Assembly: GCF_015356825.1 (NCBI RefSeq)
Contig: NZ_JAACYW010000047.1
Span: 1-55,976 of the forward strand
Origin: Catenulispora rubra
Lineage (GTDB): Bacteria > Actinomycetota > Actinomycetes > Streptomycetales > Catenulisporaceae
Length of the DNA: 55,976 nt
Reading direction: 5' to 3'
Shown here: piece by piece, positions 43,556-51,397 of the stretch
Position numbering within the stretch: the first letter of the stretch is position 1
How the letters are laid out: the number at the start of each line of letters is the position of its first letter
The notes under the pieces: model-generated
Told to the model about the DNA's origin: nothing
The model's input: the letters and a program-made list of their open reading frames with translations, nothing else
Database searches by the model: none
Translations under genes and position numbers: made by a program

Positions 43556-43863
43556 CTCTCGTGGCTGTTGCCTGCAGAGTCATGAATCAGAACTCTGATG
43601 ACCACTACCCGCGCCGAATGCCAGGTGAACGTGATGGTGCTGCTGGTGAAGTCGCGGTCCTGCGCCAGGCGTCCGACCGGCCGTTGGTGATCCTGGGTCG
43701 CGCCGTCGGAGCCGATCGAGCGCTGCCAGGCGAAGAGACCCTCAGCGAGGGATTCGTCTCGCGTCGCGGTGGACCTGAGAGCCTCCCAGGCCTCGCTGGC
43801 GCCACTGTTCAGAGGGTTTGTCAGCGCTGTGGTGAGTAGACCAGGCGTGCGTATGAGGTCCAC
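43552..43863 (-). CDS. Small paralogue of the putative Bell-type effector, with degenerate motif
   Basis: A 103-residue protein. Its first 34 residues (MDLIRTPGLLTTALTNPLNS, then ASEAWEALRSTATR) align with the 121-residue protein at 14.3 kb (MD-I-TP, ALT, AW-AL, TR), and LFAWQRSIGS matches its LGEWHQSVMGS. About 35 middle residues are absent. The motif region reads RLAQDRDFTSSTITF, retaining the Q-x-RD-[FY]-T spacing but with Gly changed to Asp. Residues after it are an extra tail. A GTG start has ATAGG 6 nt upstream. It sits 23 nt after the SARP gene and overlaps the NLR gene by 4 nt. Confidence 0.55.
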   Translation of the reverse strand: MDLIRTPGLLTTALTNPLNSGASEAWEALRSTATRDESLAEGLFAWQRSIGSDGATQDHQRPVGRLAQDRDFTSSTITFTWHSARVVVIRVLIHDSAGNSHER

Positions 43864-43886
43864 AACGACCTATCCGTGTGAGCACG

Positions 43887-46800
43887 TCAGTTGAGTCGTG
43901 AGTCGACGGCGAGGGCCGATTGATGGTGTTCGTACGCGCGAGTGGTGTCGCCGGTGGCGGTGAGGACTTCGGACAGCGCGCGGTGGGCTTCGGCCTGTTC
44001 CATCGGTGCTTGGGCTTCTCGGGCCAAGTCCAGGGCGCCTTGGTAGGCGTCGATCGCCCGGCCGGCGTCGTCGATCGCCCAGTACGCGTTTCCTTCGGCC
44101 AGTCGGATCTGGGACTGCTGGAGCTGGTCGCGGGTCTGATCGGCCAGGACCGCTGCATTTCGGAGCGCTTCGAACGCGGCGTCGTGGTCGGCAAGGTGGG
44201 TGTAGGAGGCAGCCATGAAAACGAGGCTGTCAACCTCGGTGTGGTGGTCGCCGATCGCGCGAAGGAGCTGAAGCGCCGCGTCGAAGGAAGCCAGTGCCTG
44301 CAGGTGGTTGCCGGCGTGTTGGTAGACGGCGCCTATGTTGTTGTTCACCACAGCGGTGACGAGCGGGTCGCCGAGGGTCGCGGACAGCGTGTGGGCTTCG
44401 TGGAAGCAGGCCAGGGCATGGGTCTGGCGGCCGAGTCTCCGGTGCATCTCGCCGAGATCGAGGAGGACGTCGGCGATCACCGTCAGGTCGTTCTCGTGGC
44501 GGGCTAGGTCTAGGGCGTGGTTGCTGAGGGCGATCGCCTGTTCGTGTTGCCCTCGCATGTAGGTGGCGACGGCGCAGAGGTTCTCTGTTGCGGCCACCCG
44601 GCTGTGGTCGCCGAGTTCTTCGTAAAGGGTGGCGGCTTCGCGGTAGGCGGCGACGGCTTGGTCGAGGCGTCCGGCGTGCCAGTGGATACGGCCCACCTGG
44701 ACGTGGCTGTCGGCCTGTCCGTAGCGGTCCTCGCCGGCGTTCCATATGGCCAGTGCTGATTGGGCGCTTTCGAGCGCTGGGCCGAGTTCCTCGGTCCTGA
44801 AGTACAGTCCCGCTTGGTCGGTCAACAAGCGGGCGGTGACGGCATCGGCGGCAGGTCCGGTGTCCGTGGGTGCGACCAAGGTCTGTGCGATCAGCTCCAA
44901 GGCCTGATGCGAGCGTCCTCTGTGGTCCAGGTGTTGGACGAGCACGTGAGGTAGCAGCCCGGTGTGGGCGGGGCGGTCGTGTTGCGAGGCCCACGTGGTG
45001 ATGGCCGCCAGGTTGAGTTGCTCGTGATCGAGCCAAGTGCGGGCTTGTTCCGCGGTGTCCAGGGCGATGCCGTCCACCGGCGCCGAGGCCGCGGGGTAGT
45101 CCAGGGCTCGTCGGCGCGGGTTCTGAGCGTGGTCGGCGCGGGCGGTGGCGGCGCGGTAGAAGGTGACGGCCCGTTCCACGCCTTGGCGGCTGGCTTCGGC
45201 CTGCTGCTCGTCGGACTGAGCGAGGATGAATTGGCGGAGCAGATCGTGGAGGCGGTAGCGGTGGGGCCCGGTGTGGTCCAGGAGCCGGTGGTCCACCAGG
45301 GCATCGAGGCGCACGTCGGTGTCAGCCGGCGGGGCTTGGGACATGGCGGCGGCCGCAGCCGGCCCGATGTCCGGTCCGGGGTGGGCTGCGATATAGCGGA
45401 GCAGATCGCGAAGCGTGCCGTCCAGTGCTTGGTACGACATGGCGAACGCGGTGTGGATCGGTCCGGTCAGCGGGTCGTCGGCCAGGGCCCGCGACGTCAT
45501 GGAGAAGCGGGTCACCAGGTCGCCGACGGTCCAGACCGGCCGGCTGCGCAGATGGCCGGCCGCCAGGGTGATCGCCAGGGCCAGGCCGGCGCAGACGCGG
45601 GTGAAGCGGACCAGGTCGTCGTCTCGGGGGAGGTCGCGTTCGGTGATGTGGGCCAGGATCGCCACCGCCGCGTCGTCGGGCAGCGGAGCCAGTGTGTGCT
45701 GACGCAGGCCCGGCGGCCCGGTCAGGCGCCGCCGGGAAGTGATCAGGGCGATCGTGCCAGGTGTAGCCGGGATCAGGGGTTCGATTTGCCCGGAGCCTTG
45801 GACGTCGTCGAGGACGAGCAGCAGGCGGCGGCCACTTGTACGTCGACGCCAGAGAGCTGCGAGGGCCGGAAGTGTGTCAGCGCGGGCCAGCTCGCGGAAC
45901 GGGGTGCCGAAGGCGTCGAGGAGTTGGGTCAGCGCCTCGCGGGGGTCCAGGGGCGCCAGGTGGGGGTCGTGGGCGTGGAGGTTGATTTGCAGCGCTCCAT
46001 CCGGACACCGGGAGCGCAGCTGGTGGGCGGCATGGAGGGCGAGGGCGGTCTTTCCTGCTCCTGGCAGCCCTTCGACCGCGAACGTCGCAGCACGCTGGCC
46101 GGTGCGCAGGTCGGCTGTGACCGCTTCGATGAGGACCGAGAGATCGGCTTCCCGCCCGGCCAGGTAGGCGGGGGCAGGGTCCAGCGTGTCGATGCCGGAC
46201 TGGACTCGACGATCGACGGCGGTGACAGGTGCGGGCTGGGCCGGCGCGGTTCCGTTGAGGAGTCGTTGGTGGAGTGCTCGCAGCTCGGGCCCGGGCTCGG
46301 TTCCAGCCAGGTCGTGCAGTCTGGCGCGCAGGTCACGGAAGACGGCAAGAGCCTCGGTGTTGCGCCCGTCGCGGTCCAGCGCGGCCATCAGCAGTCTGGC
46401 TACACGCTGGTCGGTGCGGTTCGCCGCGGCCAGCTCGGTCAGCTCCACCACTGCCTCGGCGGCGGTGCCGTCGGCGTGTAAGTCCAGCTCGATACGGCGC
46501 AGGATGGCTGTACGGCGCTTGTCCATCAGGATCCTGCGGACGGTGTCGGCCCAGACCCCTGTCAGGCCGGCGAGCGGCTCCCCGCTCCAGAGCGCCTCGG
46601 CCTGCCGGAACAGTCTCCGGGCGACGGAAGGGTCGGTGGTGGCACGGGACTGCGCTTGCGTCACCAGATGGTCGAAACAGTGGACATCGACTTGTTCTGT
46701 CGGGACGTCGAGGCAGTATCCGGCAGGGCCACTGGCGATGTTGCCGGCGGCTTCGTCGGCGCTACGCAGTTGGCGGCGTAGCCGCGAGACGTAGGACGAC

Positions 46801-46985
46801 AGGGTACTGCGGAAGCCGTCCGGCGGGTCGTCGTCCCACAGGCGGTCGGCGATTGTCCGCGCTGGGACCGCCCGGCGCCGCTCCATCAGGAGGACGGCGA
46901 GCACAGCTTGTTCGCGGGGAGAGCCGGCCAGGTGGAAACGTTCTCGGACGCGTACGCCCACTGGACCGAGCATTTTGTACTGCAC
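43887..46985 (-). CDS. AfsR/SARP-family regulator with NB-ARC and TPR domains
   Basis: A 1032-residue regulator. An OmpR-like winged helix (about 1-95: LGPVGV, PREQAVLAVLLM, STLSSYVSRLRRQLR) and a bacterial transcriptional activation domain (about 95-250: DVHCFDHLV, GEPLAGL, RDLRARLHDLAGTEPGPEL) form the SARP part. NB-ARC follows from about 290, with VEGLPGAGKTALAL as Walker A and LLLVLDDVQ as Walker B. TPR repeats run from about 650 to the end. The family activates secondary-metabolite clusters. GGGGGG is 5 nt before the GTG start. It lies 23 nt upstream of the small-protein/NLR pair, so they are probably one operon. Confidence 0.9.
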   Translation of the reverse strand: MQYKMLGPVGVRVRERFHLAGSPREQAVLAVLLMERRRAVPARTIADRLWDDDPPDGFRSTLSSYVSRLRRQLRSADEAAGNIASGPAGYCLDVPTEQVDVHCFDHLVTQAQSRATTDPSVARRLFRQAEALWSGEPLAGLTGVWADTVRRILMDKRRTAILRRIELDLHADGTAAEAVVELTELAAANRTDQRVARLLMAALDRDGRNTEALAVFRDLRARLHDLAGTEPGPELRALHQRLLNGTAPAQPAPVTAVDRRVQSGIDTLDPAPAYLAGREADLSVLIEAVTADLRTGQRAATFAVEGLPGAGKTALALHAAHQLRSRCPDGALQINLHAHDPHLAPLDPREALTQLLDAFGTPFRELARADTLPALAALWRRRTSGRRLLLVLDDVQGSGQIEPLIPATPGTIALITSRRRLTGPPGLRQHTLAPLPDDAAVAILAHITERDLPRDDDLVRFTRVCAGLALAITLAAGHLRSRPVWTVGDLVTRFSMTSRALADDPLTGPIHTAFAMSYQALDGTLRDLLRYIAAHPGPDIGPAAAAAMSQAPPADTDVRLDALVDHRLLDHTGPHRYRLHDLLRQFILAQSDEQQAEASRQGVERAVTFYRAATARADHAQNPRRRALDYPAASAPVDGIALDTAEQARTWLDHEQLNLAAITTWASQHDRPAHTGLLPHVLVQHLDHRGRSHQALELIAQTLVAPTDTGPAADAVTARLLTDQAGLYFRTEELGPALESAQSALAIWNAGEDRYGQADSHVQVGRIHWHAGRLDQAVAAYREAATLYEELGDHSRVAATENLCAVATYMRGQHEQAIALSNHALDLARHENDLTVIADVLLDLGEMHRRLGRQTHALACFHEAHTLSATLGDPLVTAVVNNNIGAVYQHAGNHLQALASFDAALQLLRAIGDHHTEVDSLVFMAASYTHLADHDAAFEALRNAAVLADQTRDQLQQSQIRLAEGNAYWAIDDAGRAIDAYQGALDLAREAQAPMEQAEAHRALSEVLTATGDTTRAYEHHQSALAVDSRLN

Positions 46986-47140
46986 AGGTGCCCCCCAAGT
47001 GCATTACAGAACGTTGCTCTGCGCACATGGTGACACGGGTTTTTGTCAGGCTCCAGAGGTATTCGCGACAAACGGTGTTTCTCTGCCACAAATTCCGATT
47101 GCGGTGGAATCGGAGCTGGTGAGGGGTGGTATCAGGATGT

Positions 47141-47665
47141 TCAGGGCGCCGGCCGCGGTATTCGTGTCGGACCGTGCTCGGCTGCCGGGTGCAGCTCAAC
47201 GACGAGATCCAGCCGATCGGCCCAGACGATCAGCGCGATCAACCGGGGTAGTTGTTCGCCGTCCTCCCACCGCTGCAGGGACGACCTGCTGACGCCGACT
47301 ATCAAGCCGAGGTCCGTCTGCGAGATCTTGCGGGCAAGCCTCCTGGACTTCAACTGCGGCGCCAGCCGACGCATCTCATGGACTTCCCACGGCACGTCGT
47401 CTTCTTGTGGAGCGGGGGACGGCTCGGAACCGCCCAGCCGATCCACGATCGCGAGACGGAACCCCAGCTCGCGCGCCCAGTTGAGCAGGTTGGCGAAACC
47501 GGGGGAGTCATACCGCCGTTCCCAGTCCCGGAGCGTGCGGTTCGAGACTCTCAGGAGCTCGCTCAGGGTTTCCCTCGACAGGCCCGCGGCTTCTCGGGCT
47601 GCCAGCAGCTGCAACTGGATCGCGTTCGATCGTCGTTGCACTGCCGCGTTGACCCGCAGCCCCAT
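47141..47665 (-). CDS. Protein with two tandem XRE-type helix-turn-helix domains
   Basis: A 174-residue protein. The first HTH lies at about 15-75 (AREAAGLSRETLSELLRVSN, RTLRDWERR) and the second at about 105-160 (RRLARKISQTDLGLIVGVSR, SSLQRWEDG). Each is followed by a similar LxxWAxxLxFRL/VEL strand, so the protein is an internal duplication. It probably binds DNA as a pseudo-dimer. The ATG at 47665 has GGGG 6-7 nt upstream and is preferred to the ATG at 47707, which has no site. It lies upstream of the SARP/NLR operon on the same strand and may regulate it. Confidence 0.8.
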   Translation of the reverse strand: MGLRVNAAVQRRSNAIQLQLLAAREAAGLSRETLSELLRVSNRTLRDWERRYDSPGFANLLNWARELGFRLAIVDRLGGSEPSPAPQEDDVPWEVHEMRRLAPQLKSRRLARKISQTDLGLIVGVSRSSLQRWEDGEQLPRLIALIVWADRLDLVVELHPAAEHGPTRIPRPAP

Positions 47666-47714
47666 CAAACACCCCGCATGTCCGAACCGTCGATGCGCTG
47701 ACGTCATTGTCCGG

Positions 47715-47743
47715 AAAATAGCGAATCAGCCTTGTTGTCCGAA
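47715..47743 (-). promoter_or_regulatory. Putative promoter of the double-HTH gene with flanking direct repeats
   Basis: On the minus strand TTCGGA (47743-47738) and TATTTT (47720-47715) are 17 bp apart, placing the start of transcription near 47708. TTGTCCG occurs on the plus strand at 47707-47713 and 47735-47741, one copy next to each hexamer. This is a plausible autoregulatory operator. Confidence 0.4.
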
Positions 47744-48123
47744 AGCAGCTCCATTGCGTTATGTTCCCGGACTGACCCCGATGGAACCTACCGGACCCGT
47801 GCTGCGAGGACAACGGTTCGCGACGCGCTCGGCGCGAATCAGTGAGCAGATTCCCGGTCTTGCCCGCCGGCCCGCCGTGCGTGCGAAGCGATCGAAATCA
47901 AGTGATAATCTACCTGTGCCGTGCTGCTGTTCGCCCGCTACCCTGCACCGGCTGCGTATCACTGAAACAGGATCCTGACACGGTGCCCGCAGCATAGCGA
48001 CACAAGTGCGACAAATCGGTGACCTTGCGGTCTTTCTTCCCGGCGCTGGTTGGCGCCCGGCTGTCGTCCCGGGTTGCTTCGAACTGGTCAAGGACTCACC
48101 TTCCGTAGTCGAACAGGAGTTCA
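47744..48123. other. Non-coding gap between the double-HTH gene and a small secreted-protein gene
   Basis: About 380 bp with lower GC than the flanks and no open frame having both a start signal and actinobacterial codon use. It presumably contains the promoter for the gene at 48124. No terminator or repeat was identified. Confidence 0.4.
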
Positions 48124-48423
48124 ATGCGCCTCCCCGCCCCTCGGCAGGCTGCTTCGTTCGTAGCTCTGACCTTCGTCATAAGCGCGCAGGCCGCAAGCGT
48201 CGCCGCTGACGCGACGGCCACTCAACGGTCTGGCTCGATAATGCTTCGCGCCGACGAGGATCACGCGCAACTACCTACGAGTGCACTGCCTCTGGTTCGA
48301 GGAGCGGTCTTCGACTCGAGCCCGAGCGGGGTGCAGGTGGTCTTGCTGGTTCCAGCAAGCTGGATATCGCACATGGGGTCGGGTTCGAACGGCACTCAGC
48401 CGTCGCAGACTGTTTCCTGCTGA
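48124..48423 (+). CDS. Small secreted protein of unknown function
   Basis: A 99-residue protein with a likely Sec signal peptide (MRLPAPRQAASFVALTFVIS, cleavage near ASVAADA). The mature part is about 70 residues, Ser/Gly/Val-rich, with one C-terminal Cys. AGGAG is 5 nt before the ATG, which is the main support for translation. No family recognised. It stands alone on the plus strand ahead of the DUF397 gene. Confidence 0.55.
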   Translation: MRLPAPRQAASFVALTFVISAQAASVAADATATQRSGSIMLRADEDHAQLPTSALPLVRGAVFDSSPSGVQVVLLVPASWISHMGSGSNGTQPSQTVSC

Positions 48424-48612
48424 TCCCGCCCGAGGGCCGGGGGTCCGGCCGAATGCATCAAATGACACAGAGGGCCGCAAGGCCGGCATCCAACGATCCG
48501 CAAGCCGGACCGCAATATCTCGTGGAAAACCTCCCATGCGCGGAAAACCGCGGCACGTCGCCGAACCGGAATCGGCTCCGGCGGCGCGGGGGATCACACG
48601 GGAGGAGGGGCG

Positions 48613-48828
48613 ATGAGCTCACAGTGCGACGGCTGGAAGAGGAGCAGCTTCAGCGACACCGGGCCGAGCTGCGTCGAGGTGCGTTTCCACGTAGGGACAG
48701 ACGGCGACGTTGTGGCCCAGGTGCGGAACAGCCGGCAGCCCGAGGGGCCGGTGCTGGTGTTCGACCGGGCCGAGTGGGAGGCCTTCGAGCTCGGGGTTTT
48801 CAATCATGAGTTCCAAATGCCCTGCTAG
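48613..48828 (+). CDS. DUF397 domain protein
   Basis: A 71-residue DUF397 protein with the family pattern WKRSSFSD, CVEV, VAQVRNSRQPEGPVLVF and EWEAFELGV. These actinobacterial proteins are usually paired with an XRE-type regulator and linked to development or antibiotic control. Here the nearest HTH gene is 1 kb away on the other strand and is not of the usual partner type, so this copy is probably an orphan. GGAGGAGGGG lies upstream of the ATG. Confidence 0.85.
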   Translation: MSSQCDGWKRSSFSDTGPSCVEVRFHVGTDGDVVAQVRNSRQPEGPVLVFDRAEWEAFELGVFNHEFQMPC

Positions 48829-48855
48829 AGCCGAATTCGGCGCTCAGGCGTAGGC

Positions 48856-48889
48856 GCGGCCCGCTTGGGGGAATCCTTAAGCGGGCCGC
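48856..48889 (+). terminator. Hairpin terminator after the DUF397 gene
   Basis: GCGGCCCGCTT and AAGCGGGCCGC form a perfect 11-bp stem with a 12-nt loop, 28 nt after the stop codon at 48828. Confidence 0.7.
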
Positions 48890-49140
48890 CGCCCACAGTC
48901 GTACTCAGGCTTCGGGTCCGATCTTTGTACCGGCCGCTAACCGGTGAAGTGCCTCGGTTTCACGCCATGGTGCCGCAGCCAACAGGTCTCGCCGTTCCTC
49001 TCGCTCCATCGGAAGGAGGGGCGTGCGATGTCGGTGGAATCGCTGCTTTCGATGCGACGGATCATCTTCGTACGCTGAAATGATTCCGGTATCGAACTAG
49101 CCGATCCGGGACGTTCGCGCTCCGGTTGTGAGGGAATCAC
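48890..49140. other. Gap upstream of the hydrolase pseudogene; no supported gene
   Basis: About 250 bp with short open frames on both strands but no ribosome-binding site or recognisable product. It may hold the promoter of the degraded hydrolase gene. Confidence 0.35.
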
Positions 49141-50333
49141 GTGACGAGTGTGGTGCTGGTCCATGGCACGGGTGTCGCGAGGACGGCTTCAATACCCTTC
49201 GCGGCAGGGTCGGCAAGCACCTGGCCGCCGCGAAGTGCGACGTGACGCTCGTCCCCTGCTCATGGGGCGAGGAACACGGCGCGCGCCTCGGCCTGGCCGG
49301 AGCCTCGAGGTTGGGACGGATACCGAGGCGGAGGACGCCGACCTTACAGCATGGGCACTGCTGGAGGCGGACCCGCTCGCCGAGTTGAAGGAACTTGCGA
49401 GGCGCAGCAAGGCCCCTTACATACCGGCTCAGGACGCCACCCCGGACGTGGTCCTGGCCGGGCCTCTGGCCGGGCTGACCGACGTTTCTGCGGTGACAGA
49501 ACTGGCCGCCGCCCACGGATTCAACCTGGAATCGGTCGCGAAAGCCGCAACCGGTGTGGCGAAGGACCTGCGGCTGCTCCTCGCCGACACCCGTCTGGAC
49601 CTTTCGGACGTCCGCCGTGCCGTCGCCCGCTCGGTCGTGGCGCACTTATTGACCGACCGGGACGACGAGGGCCCGACGAAGGCGTCCACATTGGCCTCGA
49701 CGGCGAGGCCATCGATGAAATGGCCCAGGTGATCCTCGGAGCGCTCGGAGAGCCCGGCGAATCGCTCGGCATCTTCTCGACGCTGACCAAGCCGGTCTGG
49801 CTGCCGTTGTGGCGGAGCACGGAATGGACCGGGTCGTGGCGGCTGCATTCGAAGCGAGGCGAGATCGGCGAGAAGTCGGCCAGCCTCATCGGCGACATCC
49901 TGTGGTATCAGGTGCGCGGCGACGCGATTCGCACGTGTATCGCCGAGACAGTGGCGACGGCCGAACCACCCGTGGTCGTCCTCGCTCACAGCCTCGGGGG
50001 TGTGGCCTGCGTCGACCTGTTCGCGCAGGACGACTATCGTGACGTCGTGTCCGCACTGATCACCGTGGGTTCGCAAGCGCCGTTTCTCATGAGATCGACG
50101 CGCTGCATTCTCTGCGCTGCGGTGACAGCCTTCCGGAATTCTTTCCGGCGAGGTGGCTCAACGCTTATGACCCCCGGGACCCGCTGGCCTATATCGGCGA
50201 GGGTGTCTTCGGCACCGAGCGTGTGAAGGACGTGGAGTTCAACACCCGGCGGCCTCTGATCCGCGCACACAGCGCGTACTTCGGCCACAAGCCGTTCTAT
50301 CGTTGGCTGGTCCAGGAACTGCGCAGCCTGTGA
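49141..50333 (+). pseudogene. Alpha/beta-hydrolase gene broken by at least four frameshifts
   Basis: A lipase/esterase-like protein can be followed only by changing frame. VTSVVLVHGTGV starts at 49141. DGFNTLRGRVGKHLAAAKC and EEHGARLGLAGAS are in a second frame from about 49178. AWALLEADPLAELKELARRS and the following 120 residues are in a third frame from about 49305. GVHIGLDGEAIDEMAQVILG to VVVLAHSLGGVACVDLF (nucleophile elbow AHSLGG) is in the first frame again from about 49680. EIDALHSLRCGDSLPEFFPA to the TGA at 50331-50333 returns to the second frame from about 50088. Neighbouring long genes are intact, so this looks like true decay rather than poor sequence. Confidence 0.65.
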
Positions 50334-50980
50334 CCGCTGACGCCGATGTTGACCCGGAGCGGGTCTTCGCTCTGATCGTTTCCGTCGAGAAACACAGGGA
50401 TTCGAGCTGGGATGTCAGTGGTCCCTATGCGGACGCTTGCGCTTTCGCCACCTGGCTTGTGGACGTATGTCACGTACCCGTGGGGAACGTGATCTCCTTA
50501 GCCTCGCCCCAGCCCGGAAGTCTGCACGACAGCTCCGGCATGCCGTTGCTGCCTGACGGGATCATCACCCGCTCCGCCGACTCCGCCATGGTCAGCGAGC
50601 TGTTCATGGATGAGCTTGCTCAGATCAAGGCGGATCTGCTGTGGGTCTTCTGGTCCGGGCACGGCCTCACCAACCCGGAAGGGAGCCGCGTGCTGGTGCT
50701 CGCCGACAGCACGACCTCGGTGACACGCGTCATAGAGGTCGAGGGCTTGCAGCGGGCTCTACAGTCCCAGCGCGTTGGCGGTAACAATGGGACTGACGTG
50801 GTGAGAGTCGCGATCGCAGTCACAAGCGTGGAGCCCGCCTCTCCCGAACTGTTGCCGTTGAGTACCGAGCGTCGCAAGCACATCGCCGACCTTGTCAGGG
50901 GACCACATGCGTCGACTCGACATTGCACCCAATGTGGGAGTGCTGACGATCGTCGACGCGCTGACGCAAGCCCTCGATAG
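50330..50980 (+). CDS. Caspase-like (peptidase C14) fragment, probably inactive
   Basis: A 216-residue frame starting at a GTG that overlaps the hydrolase stop (GTGA), so the two were once coupled. Residues 10-125 match a caspase-type p20 domain: FALIVSVEK, SGPYADACAFATWLVDVC, and LLWVFWSGHGL with the catalytic His111. The strand that should carry the catalytic Cys is not recognisable. After residue 150 the sequence has no family features, suggesting a deletion or frameshift. Actinobacteria commonly encode such proteases beside NTPase sensors as conflict effectors. This copy is probably a remnant. Confidence 0.55.
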   Translation: MTADADVDPERVFALIVSVEKHRDSSWDVSGPYADACAFATWLVDVCHVPVGNVISLASPQPGSLHDSSGMPLLPDGIITRSADSAMVSELFMDELAQIKADLLWVFWSGHGLTNPEGSRVLVLADSTTSVTRVIEVEGLQRALQSQRVGGNNGTDVVRVAIAVTSVEPASPELLPLSTERRKHIADLVRGPHASTRHCTQCGSADDRRRADASPR

Positions 50981-51107
50981 CGCCGAGGGTGGCAAGGATT
51001 CCGCGACTCTGTTCTGGTGCGCTCCAGGCGCGACAGGAAACCCCGCGAACGATCGCCGATGGCGGGGGAAGATCGACGACGACTCATCACAGAGCAAGTG
51101 GACCTGA
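50892..51107 (+). CDS. Doubtful 71-residue open frame overlapping the caspase-like gene
   Basis: A short frame (MSGDHMRRLDIAPNVGVL, then IVDALTQALDSAEGG) overlapping the end of the caspase-like frame. It has no clear ribosome-binding site. It may be the out-of-frame remainder of the caspase gene or of a third module gene. Treat as tentative. Confidence 0.25.
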   Translation: MSGDHMRRLDIAPNVGVLTIVDALTQALDSAEGGKDSATLFWCAPGATGNPANDRRWRGKIDDDSSQSKWT

Positions 51108-51226
51108 CGCGCCGTGACCGCGTGACACGAAGACCACGGAACAACGCGACCTTTTGCGCGTCATCGTTTGAGCTTGCTGAACCGGGCTACTAGGGACGTC
51201 TGACCGCTAGGAAGGGAGACGTCGTC

Positions 51227-51397
51227 ATGTACGCCGGTGGTCTTCTCGCCACGTTGTTGATCCTTGGCTTGATCCTGCTCGTGACCACGCTGGCGGTGGT
51301 CATCTCGGAGCCACGCGACGTCGGGGCGCCGCGTACCCGGGAAGATCCCTCCGACATCACCCGTTCTCACTCAGGTGTGCGTCGGCGCCGCCGGTAG
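51227..51397 (+). CDS. Small single-pass membrane protein (56 residues)
   Basis: One N-terminal membrane helix (about 5-27, LLATLLILGLILLVTTLAVV) followed by a basic tail ending RRRRR. GAAGGGAG sits 8 nt before the ATG, a strong site, which makes this more likely real than chance. Its 3' end overlaps the convergent lipoprotein gene by 27 bp. Function unknown. Confidence 0.6.
   Translation: MYAGGLLATLLILGLILLVTTLAVVISEPRDVGAPRTREDPSDITRSHSGVRRRRR

Noticed and set aside
47759..48124. A 121-residue minus-strand frame in the gap before the small secreted protein
   Set aside because: Starts inside the ribosome-binding region of the opposite gene, has poor codon bias and no family features.
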